A DNA stretch of 64,000 bases from CAVYPR01 sp963770505 (GCA_963770505.1 CAVYPR010000006.1:868001-932000); one strand, 5' to 3'. Positions 54,383-63,848 are shown, counted from the first letter of the stretch. Notes: generated by a model from the letters alone, not told the origin. Made by a program: numbers and translations.

Positions 54383-57300
54383 ATGATCACCGTGCAGGAC
54401 GAGTCAGCGATCGTCCGCTGGTTTGACCATCTGACGCTGGCGAGAGGCCGAAAGTACGCGGCCGACGGTGCCGTCCTCTTCGCCAAGTGGGAACCAGACG
54501 GGAGCGCGGTCGAAGGGCTCGTGCGCGGCAGCAGGACCCGTCCGTACGAGGTGACCGTCCATCTGAGCCGTGGACGGAACGACGAGCTCGTCTCAATCGA
54601 CGCCGAGTGCTCGTGCCCCGTTGGCTTCGACTGCAAGCATGCCGTGGCACTGCTCCTGTCCAAAGAGGCGACTGCAACAACCCAACGCGGAATGCCCAGG
54701 GGAGGCGAGCGAAAGAAGGCGCTTCAACCGTCCGGGGCAACCCCCACGGCCCACGGTGCGGAGTGGGAGCGCAGCCTGGGCTCGGTGTTGGAGGCGGGTC
54801 GAAGCGAGGCGACGTCCGGTAGCGAGGTCGCTTCCCTCGCCATCCAGTTCGAGCTCGTCGTCCCCGGTGAGTCAGGCAGCCGATCCTCGTACGACCAGGC
54901 GCAGCCCCGGATCAGGGTTCGGCCGGTGGTCCGGGGCAACAAGGGCAGATGGGTCCGCACGGGGATCTCGTGGAGGAACATCGACTCCCTCAGCTACGGC
55001 TGGCACCGCCCCAGCGCGGGCACCGACCAGGTCGCTCTCATGCGGGAAATTCTGGCCCTGGCGAACCTCTCCGCCTACCGGCGGTACTACTCCCCCGAGG
55101 AGGCGGTCTGGCTCGACGCCATCACCAGTCGCCGGATCTGGGACCTCTTCGTCGAGGCCGAGGGGTTGGGAATCCCGCTTGTCTGCGCCGGGCGCGACGG
55201 CGTTCCCGCCGTGGTCCACCGCGCCGACGCCATGCTCGTGTTCGAAGCTTCCGCGGGCAAGACCGGCAAGGGGATCACCCTGCGCCCTCACCTCGAGGTC
55301 GGAGGCACCCAAGTGCCATTCCCCGACGGGCCATGGCTGCCGATCGGCGACCCGGCTCACGGGATCGCCTGGGTCGACCAGGTCATCGACGATAAGGGGT
55401 ACCGCCTCTCGTTCGCCCGTCTCTCCGACAGGCTCGCCCCCGGTTCCCTCCAACAGCTGCAGACCATCGGCACCGTCACCGTCCCTGCTCGTGCCAGGGA
55501 GCGGTTCTTTTCCCAGGTCTACCCCCGCTTGGCGCGTCGGGTCGGAGTGCGCTCGAGCGACGGGACCGTCACACTGCCCGAGATCCCCGACCAGGCGCTG
55601 ATCCTGCGGATCGGGCACCTTGAGGGCCACCGAATCGACCTGGGATGGTTCACGGGGTACCCGAGTGAGCCGACACCCGAGCCCCTCGGGGACCCTGCCC
55701 GCCGCGCCTACGAACCGGCGGTGCTGGAGGCGCTTGCCGGCGCCCGGCGAGTGGCACTCGAGCACTCGGTTGGTCAACTGCTGTCGCCGTTCGATGGCCG
55801 GCTCGAATCGGCGGCAACCTTGAGCGGGATGACCTCCGTGGGCTTCCTCTCCGACGTGCTGCCGGAACTTGAAGCCATCTCCGGGATCATCGTGGAGCAC
55901 TCCGGCAAGACCACCGAGTACCGAGAGGCGACCGAGGCCCCGGTAGTCAGCCTGTCGGGTTCGGGACCTGTTGGTGACTGGTTCGACCTGACCATCGAAG
56001 TGCGCGTCGGCGGCGAGCCGGTGCCGTTCCTCGACCTCTTCGTGGCCCTGGCCGCCGACGAGACGCACTTGATCCTCCCCTCGGGGACGTGGTTCTCACT
56101 CGAGGCCGAGGAGTTACGAGAGCTGGCCAAGCTCATCGCTGAGGCTCGGGCCCTCCACGTCGCCGACGGGGACCACATCCAGGTGAGCCGCTTCCAGGCG
56201 AGCTTGTGGGAGGACTTCAAGCGCCTGGGGGTCCTCACGTCACAGGCCGCCGAGTGGGAGCGCTCGGTGGCCCTCCTGGCCGCATCGGCCGACCGGCCCG
56301 ACTACCCCTTGCCCTCCGGGCTGAAAGCGACCCTCCGTCCCTATCAGAGGGTCGGGTTCGAATGGCTGTCGTTCCTCTACGAGCTGGGATTGGGGGGCAT
56401 CCTCGCCGACGACATGGGCCTGGGTAAGACCCTCCAGGCCCTCGCGCTGATCTGCCGCGTGCAGGAACAGGGGCTCAGTGACGCACCGTTCCTGGTCGTC
56501 GCCCCGACGAGCGTCGTCGCCAACTGGGCGGCGGAATGCCGTAAATTCGCCCCCGAGCTCGGGGTGGAGGTGGTCACCGCGACGGCCACGCGCCGGGAGC
56601 GAACCTTGTTCGATCTGGCCTCTGCGGCCGACATCGTCGTCACCTCCTACGCACTCTTGCGCCTGGAATACGACGACTACGAGAAGGTGGAGTGGGCCGG
56701 ACTCTTCCTCGACGAGGCGCAATTCGTGAAGAACGTGCAGTCGCGGGCCTACCAGCGGGCCAAGACCCTCCCGGCCCCCTTCAAGGTCGCCATCACCGGG
56801 ACGCCGATGGAGAACAACCTCCTGGAGCTGTGGTCGCTGCTCTCGATCACGGCAGCCGGGCTGTTCGGGAGCGCTGAGCGCTTCGCTCAGTTTTTCCGGG
56901 TCCCGATCGAACGCGGCACGGGCGAGGAACGGATCGAACGTCTGGAGCTCCTCCGCCGCCGCACCCGCCCGCTCATGCTGCGCCGCTCGAAGGAACAGGT
57001 GGCGACTGATCTCCCCGACAAGCAGGAACAGGTGATCGAGCTGGACCTCCACCCCCGGCACGCCAAGCTCTACCAGACCTACCTCCAGCGCGAGCGCCAG
57101 AAGGTGCTCGGACTGCTCGCCGACGTTCAGAAGAACCGGTTCGAGATCCTCAAGTCCCTGACGCTGCTCCGCCAGGCAAGCCTCGACATGTCCCTCGTCG
57201 ACGCCAAGCACGCACGGGTGCCCTCGACCAAGCTCGACGCTCTCGACGAGATGCTTGAGGAGATCGTCGCCGACGGGCACCGCGTCCTCGTGTTCAGCCA

Positions 57301-57727
57301 GTTCACGCGCTTCCTGACCCAGGCACGCGCCAGGGTCAAGGCTGCAGGGCTGCGGCACTGCTACCTCGACGGGCGGACCCGCCGGCGCGACGAAGTGATC
57401 GCCGAGTTCCGCACCGGCGAGGTGCCGGTCTTCTTGGTCAGCCTGAAGGCCGGGGGGTTCGGCCTGAACCTCACCGAAGCGGACTACTGCATCCTCCTCG
57501 ACCCGTGGTGGAACCCCGCCACCGAGGCCCAGGCGGTCGACCGAACCCACCGGATCGGCCAGACCAAGAAGGTGATGGTCTACCGCCTGGTGGCCAGGGG
57601 CACGATCGAGGAGAAAGTGATGGCGCTCAAGGCCCGTAAGGCGGCCCTTTTCGCCAGCGTGCTCGACGGGGGCGGCTTCGAGTCCGGCGCGATGAGCACG
57701 GCGGACATCCGAGGTCTTCTCGAATAA
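54383..57727 (+). CDS. SNF2-family helicase with N-terminal SWIM zinc finger
   Basis: The 1114-residue product has a SWIM finger (Cys76, Cys78, Cys84, His86 in CSCPVGFDCKHAV), a long middle domain, then a Swi2/Snf2 motor: Q-like and motif I GLGGILADDMGLGKTLQAL (near 676), motif II DEAQ (near 776, where many enzymes have DEAH), TGTPMENNL, LMLRRSK, and C-terminal motifs VFSQFTRFL, VFLVSLKAGGFGLNLTEA, and DRTHRIGQTKKV. It is an ATP-driven DNA translocase, similar to SWIM-SNF2 proteins common in actinobacteria. Its role (repair, transcription recycling or defence) is unknown. It stands alone, beside VapBC and 2 kb after the dual NTPase. Confidence 0.93.
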   Translation: MITVQDESAIVRWFDHLTLARGRKYAADGAVLFAKWEPDGSAVEGLVRGSRTRPYEVTVHLSRGRNDELVSIDAECSCPVGFDCKHAVALLLSKEATATTQRGMPRGGERKKALQPSGATPTAHGAEWERSLGSVLEAGRSEATSGSEVASLAIQFELVVPGESGSRSSYDQAQPRIRVRPVVRGNKGRWVRTGISWRNIDSLSYGWHRPSAGTDQVALMREILALANLSAYRRYYSPEEAVWLDAITSRRIWDLFVEAEGLGIPLVCAGRDGVPAVVHRADAMLVFEASAGKTGKGITLRPHLEVGGTQVPFPDGPWLPIGDPAHGIAWVDQVIDDKGYRLSFARLSDRLAPGSLQQLQTIGTVTVPARARERFFSQVYPRLARRVGVRSSDGTVTLPEIPDQALILRIGHLEGHRIDLGWFTGYPSEPTPEPLGDPARRAYEPAVLEALAGARRVALEHSVGQLLSPFDGRLESAATLSGMTSVGFLSDVLPELEAISGIIVEHSGKTTEYREATEAPVVSLSGSGPVGDWFDLTIEVRVGGEPVPFLDLFVALAADETHLILPSGTWFSLEAEELRELAKLIAEARALHVADGDHIQVSRFQASLWEDFKRLGVLTSQAAEWERSVALLAASADRPDYPLPSGLKATLRPYQRVGFEWLSFLYELGLGGILADDMGLGKTLQALALICRVQEQGLSDAPFLVVAPTSVVANWAAECRKFAPELGVEVVTATATRRERTLFDLASAADIVVTSYALLRLEYDDYEKVEWAGLFLDEAQFVKNVQSRAYQRAKTLPAPFKVAITGTPMENNLLELWSLLSITAAGLFGSAERFAQFFRVPIERGTGEERIERLELLRRRTRPLMLRRSKEQVATDLPDKQEQVIELDLHPRHAKLYQTYLQRERQKVLGLLADVQKNRFEILKSLTLLRQASLDMSLVDAKHARVPSTKLDALDEMLEEIVADGHRVLVFSQFTRFLTQARARVKAAGLRHCYLDGRTRRRDEVIAEFRTGEVPVFLVSLKAGGFGLNLTEADYCILLDPWWNPATEAQAVDRTHRIGQTKKVMVYRLVARGTIEEKVMALKARKAALFASVLDGGGFESGAMSTADIRGLLE

Positions 57728-57762
57728 CGATGTGAAGACACCAGGGCGCAGTACCCGGACAG

Positions 57763-57795
57763 TGCGCCGTGGACAACCTCCTTGCTGGCTTGCGG
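57763..57795 (+). pseudogene. Fragment of a 2-hydroxyacid dehydrogenase 3' end
   Basis: These 33 bases encode CAVDNLLAGLR, matching CAVNNLLVGLR at the C terminus of the dehydrogenase at 47273-48253 (nucleotides 48185-48217, 27 of 33 identical). The rest of the gene is missing. Both copies lie on the plus strand. Confidence 0.45.
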
Positions 57796-57841
57796 GCGAC
57801 ATTATCCCGACATTCAGCCGGCAGGGACTGCCTAAGTGGAG

Positions 57842-58963
57842 CTACGAGGACCAGGGAGAGGCTCCGACAAAGTCCTCCTGGATCCGCGAGGCCAGCCCGG
57901 AGACCACACCGGCGTCGCCCGTGATGATGCCGAGCTCGCGGTTGTAGTCCAGTGAAGCCGTCGAGAAGTTCTGCGATCCGACGAAGGCCCGCGGGGAAGG
58001 ACCTCCGGCGTCGACCACGATCGCCTTGGCGTGGATGTAAAGGCCCGGGTCGCCCGGGTACGTAGAGACTTCGACCCCGGACGAAACCAGCTCGTTAAAG
58101 TCGTCCGCGTACTCGGATGTGTCGTTCATGACCACCTCGACGTCCACGCCCTTCTTCGCCGCCGCCTCCAACGCCCCGACCACACCGGCGTTCTCCATCT
58201 CCTCGTTTTCGACCAGGAGACTCACCTTCGCCGACTCAATCAGTCCGACCAGGTCAGCGGAGGAAGTGGATGGGCTCCAGACGAGATCATTGCCCGTCCC
58301 CGGAGTCACTGCCGCCCCCTGAAAGTCGGCGTCAAAGACCGAGACGATGGCGGCCACGTCGGCCGCGTTCGTGTCCTCGACGGCGAAGTCCCGCGTGTTC
58401 GAGTAGTACCTCGAGGTGAGATTGAGCGTCATGATCCAGGCCGTCTTTGTGTCGACGACCATCGCCTTCTCGTGGTCGGCGTCGAAGCCCGACGGCGCCC
58501 AGGCCACCTGGACCCCGTGGGAAGAGAGGTAGTCGTACGCCGGCGTGTTGTCGGAACCCTCCAGGTTCTTGTCGAGGATCACGCGAACTGCCACGCCGCG
58601 CGCCACATCCTGAACCGCGATCTCCTCGGCTGTTGCGTCCACCAGCTCGTACATCTCAAGATCCAAGCTGGTCTGGGCACTTCGCATCGCCGCGTAGATC
58701 GGGGCGATCCCCGCTGTCGGCTCGGTGAAGAGCGTGAGCTCCGACGACGGAACAGGTGCGCTGGTCGTGGTGGTGGAGACGGAGGTGGATGAAGTGGTCG
58801 TCGACGGGGCGACCGAGATCGACGTGCCCGTTCTCGGCGCCGGTGGCGCAGCTGGCGTCGACGACGTTGACGTGGTCCCGCTCCCCGATCTCACGCCGTT
58901 GGTGCACCCCGCCGCAAGGGCTGCGACCAGGACCACCGCACTGATGACGTAGCTCTTCCGCAC
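57842..58963 (-). CDS. Phospholipase D-family lipoprotein
   Basis: The 373-residue product has a signal peptide ending in a lipobox ALAAGC (Cys near residue 19), a Ser/Thr-rich linker to about residue 75, then two PLD half-domains. HKD-type motifs are degenerate in the usual form but clear: DHEKAMVVD with a following LNLTSRYYSN, and IHAKAIVVD with GSQNFS. It is therefore a surface-bound nuclease or phospholipase. GTG at 58963 is chosen because GGAAG precedes it and it gives the lipoprotein signal; the frame is open further upstream. It is convergent to the SNF2 gene. Confidence 0.82.
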   Translation of the reverse strand: MRKSYVISAVVLVAALAAGCTNGVRSGSGTTSTSSTPAAPPAPRTGTSISVAPSTTTSSTSVSTTTTSAPVPSSELTLFTEPTAGIAPIYAAMRSAQTSLDLEMYELVDATAEEIAVQDVARGVAVRVILDKNLEGSDNTPAYDYLSSHGVQVAWAPSGFDADHEKAMVVDTKTAWIMTLNLTSRYYSNTRDFAVEDTNAADVAAIVSVFDADFQGAAVTPGTGNDLVWSPSTSSADLVGLIESAKVSLLVENEEMENAGVVGALEAAAKKGVDVEVVMNDTSEYADDFNELVSSGVEVSTYPGDPGLYIHAKAIVVDAGGPSPRAFVGSQNFSTASLDYNRELGIITGDAGVVSGLASRIQEDFVGASPWSS

Positions 58964-59143
58964 GCTTCCACGGTGACACACTCGCCGCATGGTGGTGGCG
59001 CCAGCCCGGCCTTCACTTGACCCGAGCTTCCGGACGCCCAGAGGTTCTGCCCTACGAGACCGGACGTTGTCGTCGGCCGGTGGGATCAACTCTTCCGCGT
59101 CAAGGAGTCGCCCTGCCCCAGCGGCAAGTGATGCCTACAGCCC

Positions 59144-59800
59144 CTACCGGCCGTCAGCGCCGCCGCAAGCCGGCCCGGGCTCCTCGGGTGAGGCGCCAAG
59201 CACGGTGATCTCCTCGCCCAGGCGGGCGCCCAGGAGAAGCTCGAGTTTGTCGCCGCTCCAAAAGCGACCAGGGTCGTACCAGTTGGCCGGGCGGTCGTCG
59301 GCGAGAAGGCCCATGGCCTGATAGGTGCCGGCGACAACCTCGGCGCAGTAGCTGGCCTCCAGGTCTGCCGGTCGGTGAATCCTCCCGCGGGCCCAACGGC
59401 CGGCCAGGGCGAAAAACGCCGGGAACGGGGTGCCGTCCTTGCGGGCGATCTCGGTCAGGAGAACGTCCTCCATCTCCGGGGTCACTTCGGCGTGCAGTTG
59501 GCGGAGCCAGGCGTTCTGGTGGTAGCGCTCCATCCAGGTGGTGACCGCCCCCCGCAGGTCGTGCAGCTGCACGCCCCGGTGGTGGGTGCCGCTCCACACG
59601 TCGAGCAGCGAGTGGCCCAGTTCGGCATGCCACATCAGCGGCGGGAGGTCCTCGAGCACGACCGCCATGCCCACATGGTTGACAGGGCTGTTGGTGAAAA
59701 CTCGGATGGCGTGATCGGCGGCACTCGGGCCTCGGAACAGCCACAGGTCCCCGGTGCGCGTCAGTTCGACAGCATCAACCAGGTTGAGTGGTTCAGCCAC
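59144..59800 (-). CDS. Permuted NlpC/P60 (YiiX-like) protein
   Basis: The 218-residue product shows the permuted papain-like fold: TRTGDLWLFRGPSAADHAIRVFTNSPVNHVGMAVVL, with the catalytic His in NHVGM, and the nucleophile in ASYCAEVVAGTYQAMG. This matches YiiX/YaeF-type NlpC/P60 hydrolases that act on lipids or peptidoglycan-like amides. There is no signal peptide; the neighbour upstream is a small membrane protein, whose stop it overlaps by 8 bp. The GTG start is chosen for this overlap. The substrate is unknown. Confidence 0.72.
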   Translation of the reverse strand: MAEPLNLVDAVELTRTGDLWLFRGPSAADHAIRVFTNSPVNHVGMAVVLEDLPPLMWHAELGHSLLDVWSGTHHRGVQLHDLRGAVTTWMERYHQNAWLRQLHAEVTPEMEDVLLTEIARKDGTPFPAFFALAGRWARGRIHRPADLEASYCAEVVAGTYQAMGLLADDRPANWYDPGRFWSGDKLELLLGARLGEEITVLGASPEEPGPACGGADGR

Positions 59801-60059
59801 GGCGCACGAGCTGGAGCGACTTTCCGGCCAGGCCGCGCACGCGGCGCAGGCGCTCCGGCTGAGCGACCGGGAGGCACACCACCGGGGCGGCATCTGCGAT
59901 CGACGCGATGGTTGCGACCCGTTGATGGAGTCGGGTGCGAACTTCGTCGGGCGTGTAAGCCCTCCGTCGACGTTCTGACCGAACGACCACCACGCCGGTG
60001 GCAGCCACTCCGGCCAGACCAGCGAGTCCCACAATCTTCCAGACGGAACCCTTCCTCAT
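59793..60059 (-). CDS. Small single-helix membrane protein
   Basis: The 88-residue product has one N-terminal helix (WKIVGLAGLAGVAATGVVVV, about 7-26) and a basic cytoplasmic tail (RSERRRRAYTPDEVRTRLHQRVATI). It is not recognised as a family. It is likely cotranslated with the permuted NlpC/P60 gene (8-bp overlap) and may anchor that enzyme to the membrane, which is inference. Confidence 0.55.
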   Translation of the reverse strand: MRKGSVWKIVGLAGLAGVAATGVVVVRSERRRRAYTPDEVRTRLHQRVATIASIADAAPVVCLPVAQPERLRRVRGLAGKSLQLVRRG

Positions 60060-60418
60060 CCTCTCATCATTCTAAAGAGGTCCTGCTGGCCTCCCAGCCA
60101 CAGGATCACGACCAGCTGCGAGCAACGACCGTGTCAAATTCCGGTGACAGAAGGTGCGCTCTGGGTTTCCACGACGGTTGGCCCAGGGGGTCCTCACCAG
60201 ACGCGACGGGGACGTATACCTCTGCTGGATCGCACTCATCTTGATGGACGGCAGCCCCGGTCGTGGAAGGCGAGCGCCCAATTCAGTGCATCCACGCTGA
60301 ACACGCATGCCCGCGACGGGCCTGGTTGGTTGGCCCACTTGACCTCGACGCCGAATTGGGGTCGAGGTCAAGTGGGCCGACCTCAGTCGGTTAGGTCAGG
60401 TTCTCCGAGACGGCCGAC
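60060..60418. other. Spacer of about 360 bp with a large palindrome
   Basis: No gene is seen. Apart from the palindrome at 60332-60378, the sequence shows nothing recognisable; a promoter for the small membrane protein gene is expected near its left end. Confidence 0.5.
60332..60378. terminator. 18-bp perfect palindrome downstream of the Ig-repeat gene
   Basis: Arms GGCCCACTTGACCTCGAC (60332-60349) and GTCGAGGTCAAGTGGGCC (60361-60378) pair perfectly with an 11-base loop. It lies 40 bp after the Ig-repeat gene's stop on the minus strand and may end that transcript. There is no T run; the sequence could instead be a repeat element. Confidence 0.5.
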
Positions 60419-63400
60419 TTAGTGGCCGTGGCCGCTCGGGTTCGGGCACGGTTTGCACCCGCTAGACCATCCCCAGTGCCAGCCGTACTTGCAGTTGGGA
60501 ACCGGGATGACGACTTCGGTCTCGGAGCCGAACAGGCTCTTGGACGGAGCGTTGTGGGAGTCGCCGGAGTACGACGCCTGCCACTCGTAGATCCCCACAG
60601 GCAAGTTGACAGGATTCGAATTCGGCACTGTCCCATCGGTGACTGTGAAGGTCCCTGCTGTGGCGACGGGGGTCCACACCCCGAAGAAGGGTGACCACGG
60701 CGTGAAGTTGAAGGAGTAGACGGTGTAGGTCACCTTCCCCCCGGCGGTCGCCGCATTGGGTCCGCTCAGCGTCGCGGAATCGGACACCTCGGCCCCGGCG
60801 AAGACGGTGATGAGGTCGCCGAACCACCAGCACGGACCGCCCCCAAAGACCCCACCGCCAATCAGCGAGGTCTTGAGCTTGGTGGGCGACGGCTTGGTTG
60901 TGACCGCCGACGTCACCGTCTCCACCTCCCCCTTGGTCCCGCATGTACTGACGGATGTGTTGTTATTGGTGTCCCCCGAGTACGAGGCCTTCCAGTAGTA
61001 CGTGCCCGCCGTTGTGATCTTGACTGCGCTCGACGCCGGCAGCTTGCCTGCGGTCGTGATTGTCTCGGGCGTTCCCGAGCTCACCGCCACTGAGCATGTG
61101 CTTGTGGAGTAGACGTCGTAGGTGACCTTGCCGGTCGCCGTCGAGGAGAGCGCTCCGGACAGCGAGGCCTGGTCTGTCACGGAGGTGCCGACGGGCACCG
61201 AGATAGAGGTGCCCGAGCTGCCGCCTCCGGTGAGAGACGTCGTTACCTTGGTTGTCGCCTTGGCCACGGTCACGAGTTCCGCTGTGCATCCGCTGCCAAC
61301 TGTGGTGTTGTTGGCGTCACCCGAGTACTTGGCCGTCCAGCGCCAGGTCCCCGCCTGGCTGGCCACCGGCCCGCCTACGGTCGTGTAGCTGCCGTTGCCG
61401 CTCGAAGCAGTGATGACATCGGTGAAGGTTGCTGTCCCGGCGCAGGTCGGGTCGGACGGCGAGAAGAGATTCACCGTGATCTTCCCTGCAGCTGTGCCGG
61501 TCTCAACCGGGTTCACCAACCCCGAGAGTGTCACCTTGTCGTTCAGGCTGGTCGTGCCGGCCGTGCCGGTCGCCGGCTGTGGCGAGGTCGCGAACTTCGG
61601 CGTGGCCTTCGTGACCGTCTCCACCTCGTCGCCGGCCGCCGGCGAACAGGCACTTGTGGACTTCGCATTGGCCGGGTCACCCGAGTACGAGGCCTTCCAG
61701 TAGTACGTACCGGCTGTTGTGATGGTGACCGGGTTCGAGGCCGGCAGGGTGCCGGCGGTGGTGATCTTTTGGGCAGTGCCGGCTTTAAAGACGGTGGTGC
61801 ACGAGTCGTTCGAGTACACGGAATAGGTGACTGTGCCCGTCGCCGTCGAGGCGTTGGTGCCTGACAGGGAGGCTTGGTCCGTCACCGGGGTCCCGAGGGG
61901 CACCGAGATGGAGGTACCCGACTGGCTTCCGCCGGACAACGACGTGGTGGTCGTGGTCGACGCAGGCGGCGTCGTTGTCGTCTGAGTCCACGTGACCGTC
62001 GCCTCGTTCGACGTCACGGTCTTCCCTGTGCCGTTGACGAAACTGACCTGGACGGTGTCGGTACCGGTGGTGGCGCTTGTGTAGGTGAACTTGGCCTTGC
62101 CTGTGGCATTCGTGGTGGTTGTGAACGTCTTGCCGGCGTTCGGCCCCGAGAGGACTTTGAAGGTAACGGCCTGATCAGCAATCGGAACGCCTGTCGTGTT
62201 CTGCACCTTCGCTGTGAAGGAGTACGGGCTGCCCACCGGGCTTGTGCCGGAGACCGGACTGAGGACGGCGCCCTCGCCCACCACCGCAGCGGCGGAATTC
62301 AGCTCGAACCCTGCGAAGAAGATGTTGTCGTTGTCGGACGGGTTGGTCGTGTCCACCTTGATCGACGTGTCACCTGTCTTGACGAACGGCAACAGTGTGT
62401 ACAGCTCGTCTGTGCACCTCGGAGGACCTGGCGGTGTCACGCAGTCCGCTGTGGTTGCTGTCGGGTTCGATGGGTCTGTCGTGTTGTCGCCGATCCCGCC
62501 GACGGTGAGCAACTCCCCGTTCCCGCATGTGGCGAACGCGGTCGGTGTGTTGTACTTGCAGATGGCGTCGTCGTTGCCGCCAGCCGCAGACGTCATCAAC
62601 TTTGTGTTCACGGTGATGGTGCTGTATTGGCTGGCCCCAGGCTCCGTATCGCCCTGATAGCTGTAGGAATCCCCGATGCTCATGATCAACTTGAGTGTGG
62701 GATTGCTCAGCTTGAGTGGTGTGGAGAGTCCGATGCTGAAGCTTGTCCCTGTGGTGTCGAGCGAGCCGAAGAGGAGGCTCACGGTGTTGTTGGTTGGCAG
62801 TGTCGGGTCATTCATGATCACCGCCAGGATCTCACCTGTGATCTCTGTGGTTTCGGTGGGCTCGGCGGCCGTGAACTCGACTTTGCCCGCTGGGGCCGCG
62901 TTAACAACTGGTGCCACGATTGTCGTGACGTTGGTCCAGACGCTGTTGACATCAAAATTCCCGACCACGTCGTCGGCTGCTGTAAACGAGAGGGACGTAC
63001 CGTCCAAGGTCACTGTGCCGTTCCCTATGGTGTAGCCGGGCACGGCCGCGGCAAGGAGGTACGCCGCCTGGACGGTGGAAGAGGCGGTGTTCTTCTGGAC
63101 GTAAATCGGTCCACCTGCCGGTGTGTTCGTGCCGATGCCTGTCTCAGACATGTACACCTTTCCGGTCACGGTGGTGAACGGGAAGAGGCCGTCAGGGGCA
63201 TCGGCCGTCGTGGGGCTTGCCACGAGACTGTGGTCCTTGGGCGCGCTCGCCACCGTACCGGGGGTCGTTGAAGACGTGGTCGTTGCCGCACTCGTGGAGG
63301 CCGCGAAAGCGGTCAGGGGGACGACGGTTAGTCCGACAGCCAACGAAAGACCCGTGGCAAGACGTAGCATCTTCAGCGGTCGCTTTACGCCCTCATGCAT
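60419..63400 (-). CDS. Secreted Ig-like repeat surface protein
   Basis: The 993-residue product has a signal peptide (LKMLRLATGLSLAVGLTVVPLTAFA) and a unique domain to about residue 370 with two disulfide candidates. Then follow an Ig-like domain of invasin/Big_1 type (VPIADQAVTFKVLSGPNAGKT), and several Ig-like repeats of about 100 residues containing GTSISVP and TTAGTYYWKASYSGD. Two repeats are nearly identical. The C terminus is Trp/Cys-rich (KYGWHWGWSSGCKPCPNP). No sortase or lipid anchor is seen. It probably forms part of the cell surface and acts in adhesion. ATG at 63400 follows GAGGAGAGAG. Confidence 0.8.
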   Translation of the reverse strand: MHEGVKRPLKMLRLATGLSLAVGLTVVPLTAFAASTSAATTTSSTTPGTVASAPKDHSLVASPTTADAPDGLFPFTTVTGKVYMSETGIGTNTPAGGPIYVQKNTASSTVQAAYLLAAAVPGYTIGNGTVTLDGTSLSFTAADDVVGNFDVNSVWTNVTTIVAPVVNAAPAGKVEFTAAEPTETTEITGEILAVIMNDPTLPTNNTVSLLFGSLDTTGTSFSIGLSTPLKLSNPTLKLIMSIGDSYSYQGDTEPGASQYSTITVNTKLMTSAAGGNDDAICKYNTPTAFATCGNGELLTVGGIGDNTTDPSNPTATTADCVTPPGPPRCTDELYTLLPFVKTGDTSIKVDTTNPSDNDNIFFAGFELNSAAAVVGEGAVLSPVSGTSPVGSPYSFTAKVQNTTGVPIADQAVTFKVLSGPNAGKTFTTTTNATGKAKFTYTSATTGTDTVQVSFVNGTGKTVTSNEATVTWTQTTTTPPASTTTTTSLSGGSQSGTSISVPLGTPVTDQASLSGTNASTATGTVTYSVYSNDSCTTVFKAGTAQKITTAGTLPASNPVTITTAGTYYWKASYSGDPANAKSTSACSPAAGDEVETVTKATPKFATSPQPATGTAGTTSLNDKVTLSGLVNPVETGTAAGKITVNLFSPSDPTCAGTATFTDVITASSGNGSYTTVGGPVASQAGTWRWTAKYSGDANNTTVGSGCTAELVTVAKATTKVTTSLTGGGSSGTSISVPVGTSVTDQASLSGALSSTATGKVTYDVYSTSTCSVAVSSGTPETITTAGKLPASSAVKITTAGTYYWKASYSGDTNNNTSVSTCGTKGEVETVTSAVTTKPSPTKLKTSLIGGGVFGGGPCWWFGDLITVFAGAEVSDSATLSGPNAATAGGKVTYTVYSFNFTPWSPFFGVWTPVATAGTFTVTDGTVPNSNPVNLPVGIYEWQASYSGDSHNAPSKSLFGSETEVVIPVPNCKYGWHWGWSSGCKPCPNPSGHGH

Positions 63401-63848
63401 GGTGACTCTCTCCTCATCGGTGGCGTCTGTGAGCACCGGGTGTTCTGGATGCTGAACCCCGCCGCGCGCCTCACGGAATGGCCGATGAGTAACCCGCTGA
63501 AGCCCGGACGCTTCCAAAATTCCCCGGTGTGGTTCTTTTAACAGGACGACCTCGATAGGTCAAGCGCCTTTTTTGATACGTCACACCGTCGTCAATGCGG
63601 AACTCGTCGATGTGTCTCCGGACCATCTCACCTGAGATTCGAAGCAACGTCTGCTCGGGGCGCACGCCTTTGAGTCTCACGTGATGGCGGCTGACCAAGT
63701 TTGCCCTTCATGGGCTTGCCGCATCGACCCGCGCCGGGATGCACCTACCCATTGCGCCTTTAATGCAAGTGAGCTGGGAGTAGTTCGGCAAGCAGCAGGA
63801 ACGGCACTGGAGCTTCGCTGCACCTTTCATCAGAAACCAGGAGCAGCT
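63401..63848. other. Long leader and spacer, about 450 bp
   Basis: Holds the promoter and 130-base leader of the Ig-repeat gene on the left. The part from 63565 to 63848 shows no gene. The leader was checked for riboswitch-like elements and none was recognised. Confidence 0.5.
63535..63563 (-). promoter_or_regulatory. Promoter candidate for the Ig-repeat gene
   Basis: On the minus strand TTGACC (63563-63558) and TAAAAG (63540-63535) are 17 bp apart. The local AT-rich sequence stands out from its surroundings. It gives a leader of roughly 130 bases before the ATG. Confidence 0.45.

Noticed and set aside
54383..58963. SNF2 helicase plus PLD protein as a DISARM-like defence system
   Set aside because: The PLD protein has a lipoprotein signal and is exported, the genes are convergent, and no DUF1998 (DrmB), DrmA helicase or methyltransferase gene is present.
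63471..63698. Open frame of 75 codons before the Ig-repeat gene
   Set aside because: It crosses the candidate promoter and leader, and its composition (KRRLTYRGRPVKRTT) is not convincing.
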